Positions 21,810-33,312 of a DNA stretch of 64,000 nt are shown here, in pieces. The DNA is from Chelonoidis abingdonii (Eukaryota > Chordata > Testudines > Testudinidae), in the NCBI RefSeq assembly GCF_003597395.2, contig NC_133770.1, positions 26,421,664-26,485,663 on the forward strand. The letters are read 5' to 3'. Within the stretch, counting starts at the first letter, position 1. Each line of letters begins with the position of its first letter. A program made the position numbers and the translations under genes. Under the pieces are notes generated by a model. That model did not search any database and was not told the DNA's origin. It was given only the letters and a program-made list of their open reading frames with translations.

Positions 21810-24189
21810 ATTATAGAAGGCATGAAATCAACATCTTCACACATTGAAGCTATTCTACAATTTCACTAGTGAGCCAACTGGACCCAGTTTACCCACTGAG
21901 TTCCTGTAATGGTTTAGTCTTGGACAAACTAAAAATATGTCAGTAAAACTGCACCACTTGACATATAGCTGCAAGATTTTCATGACAAGGGCCACACGTG
22001 TATTTGTTTTGGAAGACCCATTGCACATTCTTGGTCACTAATAAACATTAAATGATTAATAAAAATATTTTAATGGCTTGCCCCATTCTTGGGACCTGAA
22101 CTACAATAGATGCAGATAAGCATTAAGGTGCAGACTACATTTACACCATAAATGCTGTTCTAATGAGGATTTAATTTTAGTTTTAGATATCCTGGTAAAT
22201 TCAAGTTCTGCGCTCATTATCAACTGTGATTCCCTGGCTCTACCTATGGTTTAAAATCTTCAGATGAAAGGCACTATATAGAAGTGCAAATTATCTATGT
22301 TTTAACTCTGACTGTTCATTTTACCTGTGAGATATTATGCCCAGGAGAAACTAGATTTATTTGTTTGTAGTTGTTCCATGTGTCCATATTCTACTTATAA
22401 CCATAGCACTTGATTTCAGTGGGCCTACTCATGTAAGTATGGCAATGTATGTAAAGTTGGAAAAAAAACTAATGCACAGTTAAGCTAATTCAAATGGTTG
22501 TATATACCAGGAATAGCAATAGATGTCTTCACATGAAATTAGGTGCTAGCAGAAATTTCACATCATATCCTAGGGAGAGAATGTAATGTTGGGGTGTTTT
22601 TGAAGAAGAACTTAAATAAAGGTCTCAACAGATCACTGGCAAATGTTTTTACCAGCATGAAACTGGGTGATTAGCTACTGGAGCATCCATCTTATCTGTT
22701 GATGTCTGAACCAACTTTAGATGGTACATGCATTGCACTTTTTTACTGCTAATTTTGTAGTCTTTATGAAGGAAGTTCTAGACACTTTATGCTAAGAAGA
22801 ACTATTGGTTGCTTCTATCCTGACATGGCCTGATTCTGTGTCTCTGGATAATATCTAGAAATGCAGTTATCAAACTATGCATCACCTCCTTAACTACAAC
22901 TATTGGAAAGAACAGAGGGCCATAGATTCTGCTGGAGAGTATCTTATTGTCTGGATAGTCCAAATGAAGTCAATGGGACTAACTCATGAAGTAAAGTACT
23001 AAGCAGTATGAGTATGGGCATCCCTAGATTATCTCTAGATATTTACTAGTTTGATGCTTAACAAGAAACACATTGAAGTTGGTTTAAATTGAAATGGAAG
23101 TCAAACTGTGTTTGTTAAAATAATATATAGTTTATTGATGAAATACAGTGATAAAGACCCAGAGTTATGAAGTGTAGGATTCATAGAAAGCAGTGAGCAA
23201 TTTGCAACACTGAAACAATTTTTACTTTACAAAATATTTAGGTGCTTGTTTCCCTCTCCTTCTGGTGACCTATATAGGACATATTCTGAATTTGCTCACT
23301 GACCTTGGGCAATAGACTTGCCACTGCATATGGGGAAAAAACCTTGGTAGGATTCCAGTCCTTACACCTTGAATTACACTTTAATCCTAGTTATTAAAAC
23401 AGTTTAAAGTAAATTATCTCATGTTTGCTGAAAAGTTTTGGCAACTACTGCAGGCGCTTCTTTTCAGCACTAATAAAAGAAATATTTAGTATGTAGCATA
23501 TGCTATAAGATAAATAAATTGGCCATTAAAATTTGATAACATAATTAAGCTATAGTCCCTGCTGTTGAGGTCTCTAATGGGAGATAATGGACGGTAATGT
23601 GAGTTATGCCTAAATTTATGGCACATAGGGTAGCTACGGTCTGTTATCTTTTGGAGAGCCTTCAGTGAAGGGGATCTATTTTCTATAAAAGCAAACAATT
23701 AAAGTTTCATTTTTATAAGTACTTGATCTGTTCAATGTTGAAAATTGGCTCTGATGTCTCTGGGGTGTGAGGCTAAGAAACCACAACACTCCATAAAGCC
23801 TGGGCTCACAGGGTGAAATCCACCTCTCAACCTCAGAACAGGGTGTGGGGCTACAGAACAGCCTGTCAAGGTTGTTATGACAGCCCGTGGAGCCTCTGAG
23901 CTTACACAACAACTTTTGACAGTCAAACATATTTAACCTCCAGAAGATGATGGTAGCTCAGTCAGCACTGGCCCCCATGGCATGTAGTTGAATTTTGAAT
24001 AGTAGAACAATCTCTCCTTCAGGGTCAAATTGAGACATTAAAGCCACTGGCCCTAGTAGGGGGAAATGGAGAGTTATCACAGGAAGGAACATGCCTCAGA
24101 GAGAAACAATCCTTCCTGGAGCAGCCAGGTGGATAAGAATTGTGAAAGCAGCACCATCTTCAGCCTCTCTTTTTAATAGAGAAGGTCAA
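21810..24189. other. Unassigned non-coding sequence
   Basis: No repeats or exons recognised over about 2.4 kb; normal AT-rich composition. Confidence 0.5.
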
Positions 24190-24565
24190 AACTCAGAATT
24201 TCCATTCCGTTGGAAATTCCAACATTCCAAAATTTGTTTTTGTTCTGCATCAGAATGAAAAAAATTGAAATTTACTGGAAAAAATATATATTTTAAATAC
24301 ATTAGTTTTGTGACAATTGAAACGTTCTCTTTTGATAAAATCCAAACCTTTGGTACCAGTTATGACTTGTTAATTTTATATGATAATTTACAATAACATA
24401 AATTTCAAAACAAAAACATCAAAATGTTTTGTTTCAACCATATCAAAATATTTCATTTTTTTTCTAAACGAAACATTATTGAAATTGATACGTTCTAATG
24501 AAAACTTTTGCTTTTGATGAAACAGCTTTTTCTGATGGAAAAATATCCCAGCAGGAAATTTTCTA
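24190..24565. repeat. AT-rich interspersed repeat
   Basis: Many AAATGTTT, GAAACATT and TTTCAAA words on both strands, as in 31790-32230 and 45840-46110, suggest copies of one old AT-rich family. No termini found. Confidence 0.4.
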
Positions 24566-25164
24566 CCAGCTATACTTCTTAAAGCTGTTTCACAGTCCCA
24601 CCTCCATCACATCCCTTTTGGAGCGACCAGAGCCCTGGGGGGCGCTGTGACCCCTCAAGCACAGGAACCACAGTGGTAACAGACTATTCTGTTTACCATG
24701 TGTTATCTTCTAGCTGGCCATGGACTCAAAATCACATGTACATTAAAGTATGTGTTATTTTGGTCAAAGAATGTGCAATAATCTGGAAAACATAATATAT
24801 GGGTGGTTTTGGGTGCCACAGCGAAGAGTGTAACATTTAGCACTTTCCTCCTCCTTGGGTCTCCTAGCACCATTTGTACAAGTGTCATTTATTTCTGTTC
24901 TCCGTCACTTTGCATAATGCAGGTGGGTCTATGGGCTGGAAGGTTTCTGATAACTAAGTGTTTCAATAAATAAATGCAGCAGATGTTTACAGTGCTGCTT
25001 CTTTTTTTCTAGAGAGACTTTATTCTTGCATTAGTGCATATGCCTTCTTCATCCCTATCCCAGCATATCACAAAAACAAAAGCTGTGATTCATCAGGACG
25101 ATCATTGTTGCCAATTGACATCAGCTGAGGATGTGGCCCACGAGGTTTAACTTTCTATGAACAT
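24566..25164. other. Unassigned non-coding sequence
   Basis: Nothing recognisable. Confidence 0.45.
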
Positions 25165-25262
25165 ACTGGGAAGAGCTGAAGAAGAGCTCTGTGTAAGCTC
25201 GAAAGCTTGTTGCTTTCACCAAGAGAAGTTGGTTCAATAAAAGATATTGCCTCACCCATCAG
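25165..25262 (+). mobile_element. Penelope-like element 3' tail (second variant)
   Basis: Sense copy of the tail variant also seen as a fold-back at 3240-3464: GCTGAAGAAGAGCTC, GCTCGAAAGCTTG, AGAAGTTGGTTCAATAAAAG and TATTGCCTCACCCATC. Only the tail remains. Confidence 0.75.
25176..25215 (+). ncRNA. Hammerhead-ribozyme-like motif (best copy in window)
   Basis: The first core box is CTGAAGA (25176-25182), fitting the hammerhead consensus CUGANGA. Stem II is GAGCT (25184-25188) pairing fully with AGCTC (25196-25200) across a 7-nt loop. The second core box GAAA is at 25201-25204. Stem III is AGC/GCT (25204-25206 and 25212-25214) around TTGTT, with T25215 at the expected cleavage position (CUU, an NUH triplet). 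Stem I is not evident in the flanks, so self-cleavage is not assured. Hammerhead motifs are known from PLEs of many animals. Confidence 0.6.
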
Positions 25263-27251
25263 GTCTCTGTTTTGGGAAGTGATATTTTCAGTCAGATGTA
25301 TGCAATAATACAATAGTAGTATCTTTAGCTCTGTGGATGGAAGAGGGAATGAATCAGGACCTCCGTATTTGCAATGGCATACATTAACTACTCTAAATTA
25401 CTGATAAAGCTACTTAGTAAAATGAATTGGAATTATATATCCTTAATGTGAAGACAAAAACTCTCTCTGGAAAACAGTGTTTTCAAGCTCATAAAATAAA
25501 AGCTGATTCTGGTTTATTTTTGACATTGGTTCTGTATTTCCTAGTTAGTCAGACAAAAATAATCAGGGATATGTATTCAGAACCATCTCATGTTACTCAT
25601 TTTAATAATATGAGATACAGTGGCATATCTTCCAATTATTAACTGCCTTATCTTTATCATTTAGTTTTCATGCTGAGCAATATTTTGCTGCATGATTGCT
25701 AAAGGCAAAATAGACCAATATTTTTAACCGCATGTACCAACTTAACTCAATATTCCGCAGCCAAAGGGTCATCCAGAGGAAATGCCTTTGTAAAAATATA
25801 AATTAACCAGAACTGGTTTATTATGATAAAGTCCTTTCTAAGAAAAGAGCCACTCTGTTTTACATTACTTAGATGCAGTGGCAGAGACAGATATTGCTTG
25901 CATTACATAGGGAGCAACTGTGTTAAAAGTATTTCAGATGCACTATTATGAGTTCAACCCATTCTTTGGCTCCAAGAGGCTTGCTGGAGTAACACTGAGC
26001 CAAAACCTGCAGTTCTCAGTGAGCCAAGTGAAGAGGGATGGAGGAGAATGAGGTAAGATATGGGGGTTCAGGCACAGAATGAAAAAGCATGAAAGATATA
26101 GTAACCCCAGTGTACAACAGGTGAAGAGGTAGACAGTCTAATAATACAGGGGGCTGGTAGGTGTAAATTGACACAGCTTCATTGAAGAAATGGAGCTACA
26201 CCTATTTGCATAAAGTGATGATCTGGCCTAAAGAGTGTGAGAATCAAAATCTCCTCTTTGCTCCGAGGAGAAAAGGGCTTAGTTGTGACATCACCAACAG
26301 TGGCAGAGCTAATAAGAGTGCAGAGGGGATGATCGGGGCCCCACAGCAGCCTTTGGGTGCATGCGTGGTGCCTCTTCAAACATATTATGCAATTGACAAA
26401 GGAGATGTATGACACAAATTTTCTCATGGGACTGGAGAACGAATCCATCCCTCACTCACCTGCTAGCAGTGGCTCCTGTCCTGCAAATCTGACCCAGCTA
26501 CTCCTTTGTCATGAGGACCAGACAACCGGGCCAAACTTGAACAGCACTGTGATCCCATGCCAGTCACCCACATCTGCCAAAAGTGTTGCCATCTTTTCTT
26601 TTTTGGGGGGGGGGGCGGTTACTTGGCCTCATTATACCTCAGAAAGGAGCATTAAAAGGTATGAACAAACTGGTTTGAATTTTTGCATTGCAGTTCACCT
26701 TGGAAGTACAAAGAAATCTCCTTTATCCCATCAGCCATTATTTAGCCCACTCCTGCATTTCCATGTTTCTGAAGATCTATGTCACTTAAAGCATCACCCC
26801 TCAATTGTTCCCATTTTAGTGTAATCCGACAATTTTTCCACTGTACAAACATGCCTTGCTCCAAGTCATTTACTAACAAACCGCAGAGCTTGGGCCCCTA
26901 CAACTCTGAACATGGTTAAATATAACACATGACTGAGTCTGAGAGGAGGAACCAGGTGACTATGGGCCTCAGTTGTGATGTTGGGCTCAGCCCTGAAGGA
27001 GGCATAAGCTCCTTCCCAGAGTAGTCCTGAGAGGGCTCAGGACTCAGAGACACACGCTGAGGCATGTTTCCTTCCCTGTTTCTCTCCCTTGCTCTGGAAG
27101 AACAGAACTGTTTGATTGTGTGCACACAGCTTTGTAGGAAACGTAAGGGGTAATACTTTACTGCTGGTCTATAACATCAGCAAATTACGTCACCTTCCAC
27201 ATTGGTTTACCCATGTGAACCCAAAGCATCCCCTATTCTCTGCCTCATCCT
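25263..27251. other. Unassigned non-coding sequence
   Basis: A poly-G run lies at 26606-26615. The 155-residue frame at 26357-26824 has no domain-like pattern, low hydrophobic periodicity and crosses this G run; I regard it as chance. Confidence 0.5.
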
Positions 27252-27759
27252 CAGGGCCAAATTTCCCATTAGGCACATGCTTAGGAGCACCGGCATTCTT
27301 GGGTCACCTAAAAATTCAGATTTTGCCACTCCTAGGTCCCGGCAGAGGGCAGGGACTGCTAAGGGGCAGATGGCCCCATGCAGCCCTGCTGGACACCTCC
27401 TTGCTCAGCTTGGCAGACAGAATCACCTCCTAGCAGGGCCAGTGAGTGAGGCGGGGGGTGGGGGGAAGGGCATGGCTTGAGAGAATGGGTCTCTGGGAGG
27501 GCTTTAGGCAGTGAGGGGAAGGGGGGGTGCTCAGCAGTGGGCGGCTTGTGGGGAGTGGAGGAGGTCTGTGTGTGTTGTGGAGCTGGGCAGTGGGGTGCCT
27601 AAAAGTTAAAAGTGGTAGTGTACCACCCAACAGTCAGCAGCTCTGAGCTGCCGCAGGCAGTGTGGGCACCCTGCAGCTCCCAGCCACTGCAACTGGCAGG
27701 CGTGGGGAGGGCTATGAGCCCCTGCACCTAGGGGCACCCAAGGTGTAAATCCAGCCCTG
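27252..27759. mobile_element. hAT-type element, near-exact 8-bp TSD
   Basis: The ends are CAGGGCCAAATTT and GTAAATCCAGCCCTG, inverted copies in most positions. The flanks are CTCATCCT (27244-27251) and CTCACCCT (27760-27767), 7 of 8 identical. The 508-bp interior is GC-rich with G-runs and no transposase frame. Confidence 0.8.
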
Positions 27760-28023
27760 CTCACCCTATCCCTCTGCTCTGTGGGTTAGAGCACATCCCT
27801 ACTCCTCCTTAATCCAGGCAGCCTATGCCTCTATTGTTGCTAAGGAAAATCATGCCTCACAAATCTATTAGAATTCTTTGAGAGTGTCAACAGGCATGTG
27901 GATAAAGGTGATCTAATGGGTATAGTGTACTTGGATTAGCAGAAAGCCTTTGAAAAGTTCCCTCACCAAAGGCTCCTAAGCAAACTAAGCAGTCATGAGG
28001 TAACAGGGAAGGTCCTCTCATGG

Positions 28024-28374
28024 ATGAGTAACTGGTTAAAAGATAGGAAACAAATGCTGTTTAACATACTCATAAATGATCTGGGAAAGGGAGAGGACTG
28101 TGAAATAGCAAAGTTTGCTGATGATACAAAATTATTCAAGATAGTTAAGTCCCAAGGTGACTGCAAAGAGTTACAGGAGGATCTCACTAAAATGGGTGAG
28201 TGGGCAATAAAATGGCATACGAAATTCAACTTCGGTAAGTGTAAAGTAATGCACATTGGAAATAATAACCCAAACTACACATATATAATGATGGGGTCTA
28301 AGTTAGCTGTCACCATTCAAGAACGAGAACTTGGAGTCACCATGGATAATTCTCTGAAAACTGCAACTCAATGA
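28024..28374 (+). pseudogene. CR1 ORF2 reverse-transcriptase fragment
   Basis: The 116-residue frame contains the catalytic box FADD (residues 31-34; KFADDTKLF), then a region rich in K and E, and TKFNFGKCKVMHIG and ERELGVTMDNSL, all typical of the palm-to-thumb part of CR1 reverse transcriptases. The N-terminal fingers and palm are missing, apparently through an internal deletion just upstream. The downstream end is set by the inserted LTR at 28387. Not functional. Confidence 0.85.
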
Positions 28375-28386
28375 GCAGTAGTGGTC

Positions 28387-29053
28387 TGTGGCACGGCATG
28401 CACTCACTGGTGCGGTGCCTCCTGCTGGTCAGTCTGGGAATTAGCTCTTTCCAGCCTCAGAGTGCCTCCTGCTGGCTGGTTTCTCTCCCTTGGTTACTAG
28501 CCCTGTTGTCTCCACCATCTCTGGCTCCCTGTCCCTCCAGGACCCTGGTGCCCCTTACCTTGGGGTGCTGCCCCACAGCAATGCCCCCACACTCTGGGTC
28601 TCCCCTCCTCCCCTATGCCCACTTTGCCTCAGTGGCTACTGCCAGTCGTCATCTAGCCCCCTTGCTCTGGGGAAAACTGCAGTCTGTAATGGCCACTCAT
28701 CAATGGTAAGGGGGTTGGACCTGCTGCCTTCTAGCCCCAACTGTCTCCCTGCGGCCCCAGTACCTCCTTAGACCTTCCTGCCAGGCCTCAGACTGGGAGG
28801 TAGTCAGGCCTGAGCTCCCCCGCTCAGCCTGCCTCTTCCCCAGCAGTGCTTTGTCGAAGGTACCCTGTCTTTTCCAGGCAGCTAGGTCCTTCTCACTCCA
28901 AGGCTGGAGTGAGACTCCCTCAGCTTCTTACTCACAGCCCTCTTAACAGGGCCAGCTATGCCCTGATTGAGCTGGCCACACCAATAACCTAGCCAGTCTC
29001 CCTCAGCTGCTCTCACTCCTTTTATCCCAGGAGCAGAGTAACCACCCCTCTAC
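28387..29053. mobile_element. Solo-LTR-like insertion inside CR1
   Basis: The insert starts TGTGGCACGGCATG and ends CACCCCTCTAC. It is bounded by GTGGTC on both sides (28381-28386 and 29054-29059); reading TGGTC as a 5-bp TSD would make the last base of the insert a G. It interrupts the CR1 sequence precisely. The interior is CT-rich with repeated GCCTCCTGCTGG blocks (28406 and 28465) and no coding region. The TG start and 5-6 bp TSD fit an LTR; orientation is undecided. Confidence 0.75.
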
Positions 29054-29469
29054 GTGGTCAAAAAAGCTAACAGAGTGTTAGTAATTATTATAAATCCTTG
29101 AATTCTGGGTCCACGTCTGGTCCCCCATCTCAAAGAGGATATAGTAGAACTGAAAAATTAACCTGTGGAACTCATTGACATGGGATCTTGTGATGGCCAG
29201 AAGTATAACTGGATTCAAAAAAAGAACTAGATAAGTTCATGGGGACAGGTCCATCAATGGCTATTAGTCAAGATGGTCAGGGATGTAACCTAAATTTCAG
29301 ATTACCAGGAGTCGGGGAGTGGAGGAGAAGAGGAGTGGATTTGTGCATTGTTCTGTGCACTTCCCCTGAAGCTCTCCTACTTGTCAGAGACAGGATGCTG
29401 CGCTAGATGGACCATTGGTCTGACTCAGCATGGCAGTTTGTATGTTCTTATTGTTCAGACCCACAATCC

Positions 29470-29540
29470 AAAAGTCTGGGTGAAATCCTAGGCATCAATG
29501 GGCATTTTGCCATTGACTTCAGTGGGGTAAGAATCTTCAC
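29470..29540. repeat. Short palindromic ancient repeat
   Basis: GGTGAAATCCTAGG, CATTGACTTCAGTGGGG and AGAATCTTCACC form an imperfect palindrome like 939-1010. Confidence 0.4.
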
Positions 29541-30014
29541 CATATGAGTTTAGAGACTAAACTATGCAAAACTTTAGAGGCAGGAGTCAAAATCTAATGC
29601 AAAAAACACTTCAGTTGAGAAAATCTCAAAACTGGAGAACATTGGAACAGCTTATCTAGGGCTGAAAGTAAATAAACTGATAACAGCTGCTCCTTCATTT
29701 TACTTTTACATCCCAGCATAAAAAATCTTATTAGCCCAAAGAAATAAGGATCTGTAGTAATTTTTAAAGAAACTGCTTACATGGTCACACACTGAATTAG
29801 AGGCATGATCAGAGATCACACACAGATTCCCTAATTTATGGAAATGAAGTTAGTTAAAATTCTGCTGCCACCCACACACAAAAGTGGGTCTATTGGGATT
29901 TAATTCTCCCTTCTCTATTTTTGGAAAAAAATATAACATGAAATCACCATCTATAAATCAATGTTTGCAAATTTCAAGAGTTGATCTAGTGGTGGCTTCT
30001 GGTTGAGTCCAGTT
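29541..30014. other. Unassigned non-coding sequence
   Basis: Nothing recognisable. Confidence 0.45.
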
Positions 30015-30200
30015 GATCTCTATAGCTTGGCTTTGCTACAGATTTGCTGTATAACCTGGAGCAAATCATTTAACTCTTATTCCCCAGTATACCAATCTGC
30101 GATAGTGGGATAATATACACGGTACCATTTTATCAAGCCTTTTGAGATCATTGGATGAAAGTGCTATAAAGGTACAAACTATTACCAATTATTATTCTAT
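30015..30200 (+). mobile_element. MIR SINE, eroded
   Basis: The order TTTGCTGTATAACCTGGAGC, AAATCATTTAACTC, GATAGTGGGATAATA and TTTTGAGATCATTGGATGAAA, AGTGCTATAAAGGTAC follows the core and 3' part of MIR, an ancient tRNA-derived CORE-SINE. It is more diverged than the copy at 33070. Confidence 0.7.
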
Positions 30201-31789
30201 ATTAATGTTATTTTTTCCAGATTATTTATTTACAAAGAGACACCTTTGCGCACACATTATACATTTCTAAACAAAGGCTTTTCAAACATGATGGAACTAT
30301 GGTATATAGTACCAAATGGAATATATTTAAAATATATTCACTGCGGAGACTGCACTCAGTCATTTTGCTGTACCAGAAAATCAATTTGCTGGGGTTCTTT
30401 TAGCCTGGCTCTGCCTTCCACAGCATGAAGATAAAATATAATTTCTATTGAATCCCAACTTCATGTGAGCTGACAAATTATCCTTACTCTTCCAATGGGT
30501 TCTTTCGCCGCCTTCTGCTAGTAGAAGAGACAGTAGGGAACTCATTCTGTAATGTGCTCCTTGATGGGCTTCAGATTTTAGCCTCTGAGTCTAGATCCAA
30601 AGAGAAAAGCATATATTTTGCTGACCCACCAAATCAACAGTTTCGTTTAATGTACCATGAAATTTGGCCTTTTCTTGGTATAAGAGCATCCAGGCAATGA
30701 TCTTTGAAATGTTGGCACTCGTTGCATCAACAGGAGCTGAGTCAATATGGATGGTACACTTTAGAAAACTGAATGTTCCTTCATGTAATTCTTTGTGAAA
30801 AAATCCTTACTTTTCATCTTAGATTGGGTCATCATGGAACATTACATGATATCCTGCTGCATACCATATCCTGGTGCAATACCAATCTATTTTCATGTTC
30901 AACAGAGCTACAACAGTTCACTGAAGTTAAGTGAGAAAATATTACATATTGACCTCATTGGGTTGTAAGAGCTCAATGCAGTATGAATAGAGGTACTCCT
31001 GGAAATAGCAGCTGCACTGTGTGACTCAAATGGCTTCTCAGACTTTGCTGAGAGATAGAATCAGCTGAGGGATATTTATTTAATGTGGTATCTTGCCAAA
31101 TTATTGAAATGTTACATAATTCCTGTGAAAAATAGACTTGAAAAATAATTAGGTAACCTCTTTATTTTAAGGTTTGTCATTGCATGGTTTCAAACATTTC
31201 AGGGCTGGAAAACACTTTGGCAAATCATTATTTGGGTATACTTAATCCTGCCTCGGCATGGGGGGATGGATTTCCAGCCCTCCATTTCTATGATTCTCCA
31301 CATGCTTTTAGGATCAGCAAACTTTTCTAAGCCACAGTCTTGGAAAAATAATCAGAGAGAAGTAATTCTGTCCCTGACTTCCACCCTCCCCAATAAGCTT
31401 TAGCACCACCACTTCGTTGCACCCAGTAGGACCAGAGTTAAAAATGTCTGAATGCACTGATGGAATGCACCAGGTGAGAGGAAGAGGATGGCTATCTACT
31501 TGCACTTGGTAGGAGACATGTTTGCTACAGGCTTTCCTAGCACAGCATCCTGGTCCAGCCACTATGCCCATTAAATAGGGCTCTATGAATTATCTCAACG
31601 CAAGGTCATACACAGTTTTGTGAGAACATGGTCTGACTCATACTGAAGTGAGTTTTAACAGTAAAATTTAATTATAGGCAAAACAGATTTATTAGTGGGA
31701 TTATTCTTTGAGAAAAGGAACATCTGTTATTTTGCCTCCTGGTTTTCAAGCTATAGATCAAACATCCATGGCAGATAGCACGGCTGGTT
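30201..31789. other. Unassigned non-coding sequence
   Basis: No repeats or exons recognised over about 1.6 kb. Confidence 0.5.
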
Positions 31790-32230
31790 CAAAAATTTCT
31801 AATGAAACATTTTCCCATAGAAAAATGAGGGTTTATTTAAATTGAAATTTTCTGTAGGAAACTATTGATTTGGGATACATTTTCCAACAGGAAAATTGAA
31901 ATAAAATTTTGTATTTCAGGTCAACACAAAATGAAACATTTTGTTCTGTGTCAACATTAATCTCTAAATCCTCTGGGATGCCACAGTGCCTCATGGGAGT
32001 TGTAGGCTTGGCTCTCTCATACTTCCATTCTTCCCTATGGGCCTTGCTCCTGAGCCAGCCCACATCTTTCATAATATGTCAGGGTCTCTTGTCCTGAGAA
32101 AAACAAATGTTAAAAAAAAATACTCATATGATGGAAATTCATTTTTCAATGAGCTCTAATTAATAGGATTTCTACAGGCTCATTGAAAATTAGTTGTAAA
32201 TTTCAAAATTATTCATTTTCCAGTTTTGGA
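31790..32230. repeat. AT-rich interspersed repeat with an embedded GC-richer block
   Basis: GAAACATTTT-like words flank a central segment containing GCCTCATGGGAGTTGTAGGC, whose reverse complement resembles ACTACATCTCCCATGATGC at 45921. The two loci therefore probably hold the same repeat in opposite orientation. Confidence 0.45.
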
Positions 32231-33069
32231 AGTACACTGCATAGGACAAACACAGTGGTTCATTTCTCCATTCCTTCTGGTAATTAAACTCAGCCATCAT
32301 TGCAAACTTGCCTAGAATTTTGATAAAAGGGCACATAGCTAGGATCAAGTAACTAGGTCTTGAACTTAGTGGAAACAGGCATGCCGGAGGGATAGAAGAT
32401 ATTGATGGATTAGTAACCATAGAGAGGAGAAATATCATGGGGCTTACAGGAACAAATATTGACTGTCTGCAAGGGAAAGAGCAATAAAGGATTGTCCCTT
32501 GGAAAAAAGTAATTCCCTTGATTGCACATACTTCCCATTACTCTCAACCTGTGGCTTCAAACAAACCTCTTGCAGCCAGTCTCTCTCCCATATAAAGATA
32601 TAGACAGACATTTTGTTTTCCCAAAGGCTCATGCACTCAGTGATAAACTGAGCTTAAACTGAGCAGCAAGCCCCTTTAATTCCTATGGTTCCCTGATGCT
32701 AAATTCTAAGGCAAAACTAGAAATTCTGCATCATGATGTAGTAAATGTAAAACCAGGGGGGGATTTATTTTGTATGGCACTAACTAATAAAATGAATGAT
32801 ATAATCAGCACACAAACATCCCCCAAGACAGAACTGTCTTGGTGTGGACCTGTGAGTGGCAATTACTTACCCTGAGATTTCCATGGACTATCCCCTAGTA
32901 AAGCTTCATTCCTGGTTTCTTTTGTTGCTGACACATGATTCTGGCTTGTAGGTCTTGCTATTCACCATGGGTTCTGCTACTGTAGCTCTCTTGTTTCCAT
33001 GAGGAAAATCCTAGGAACTAGGCCTGTCATGTTTCTGAGTGGTGCACTATGGGTCATGGTCTAGATGAG
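32231..33069. other. Unassigned non-coding sequence
   Basis: Nothing recognisable. Confidence 0.45.
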
Positions 33070-33312
33070 AGGAATGTTGGTCCAGTGGTTAGCATGTAAC
33101 TTGAGAGACCAGTGTTCAGTTACCTGCTCTGTCACAGACTTCTTGCATGACTTTGGGCAAGTCACTTAGCCTCTCTGTGTCTCAGTTCCCTGTCTGTAAA
33201 TTGGATTATAACACATTCCCCAACTCACAGGCATGTTATGAAAATAAATACATTAAAGATGGTGAAGTGCTCAGATCAGACACTATTGTGATGGAGGAGC
33301 CTATAAGTACAG
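33070..33312 (+). mobile_element. MIR SINE, nearly full length
   Basis: The tRNA-like 5' region (GGTCCAGTGGTTAGCA) is followed by the CORE (CTGCTCTGTCACAGAC, GGGCAAGTCACTTAGCCTC, TCAGTTCCCTGTCTGTAAA) and the 3' LINE2-like tail (AAATACATTAAAGATGGTG). This is the best-preserved MIR in the window. It is an ancient insertion shared across amniotes. Confidence 0.85.

Larger units (their letters stand above)
27838..29455 (+). mobile_element. CR1 LINE fragment, interrupted by a solo LTR
   Basis: The left part (27838-28386) encodes a stretch of CR1 reverse transcriptase, including an FADD motif. The right part (29060-29455) continues as CR1 3' sequence and ends with GCTAGATGGACC and TATGTTCTTA. The two parts join exactly if 28387-29059 (the LTR plus one TSD copy) is removed. 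Several internal deletions are likely, for example near 28052. CR1 is the dominant LINE of sauropsids. Confidence 0.85.

Noticed and set aside
26357..26824. 155-residue open frame
   Set aside because: No domain, signal or splice context; it crosses a G-run microsatellite and the other frames nearby are of similar length. Treated as chance.
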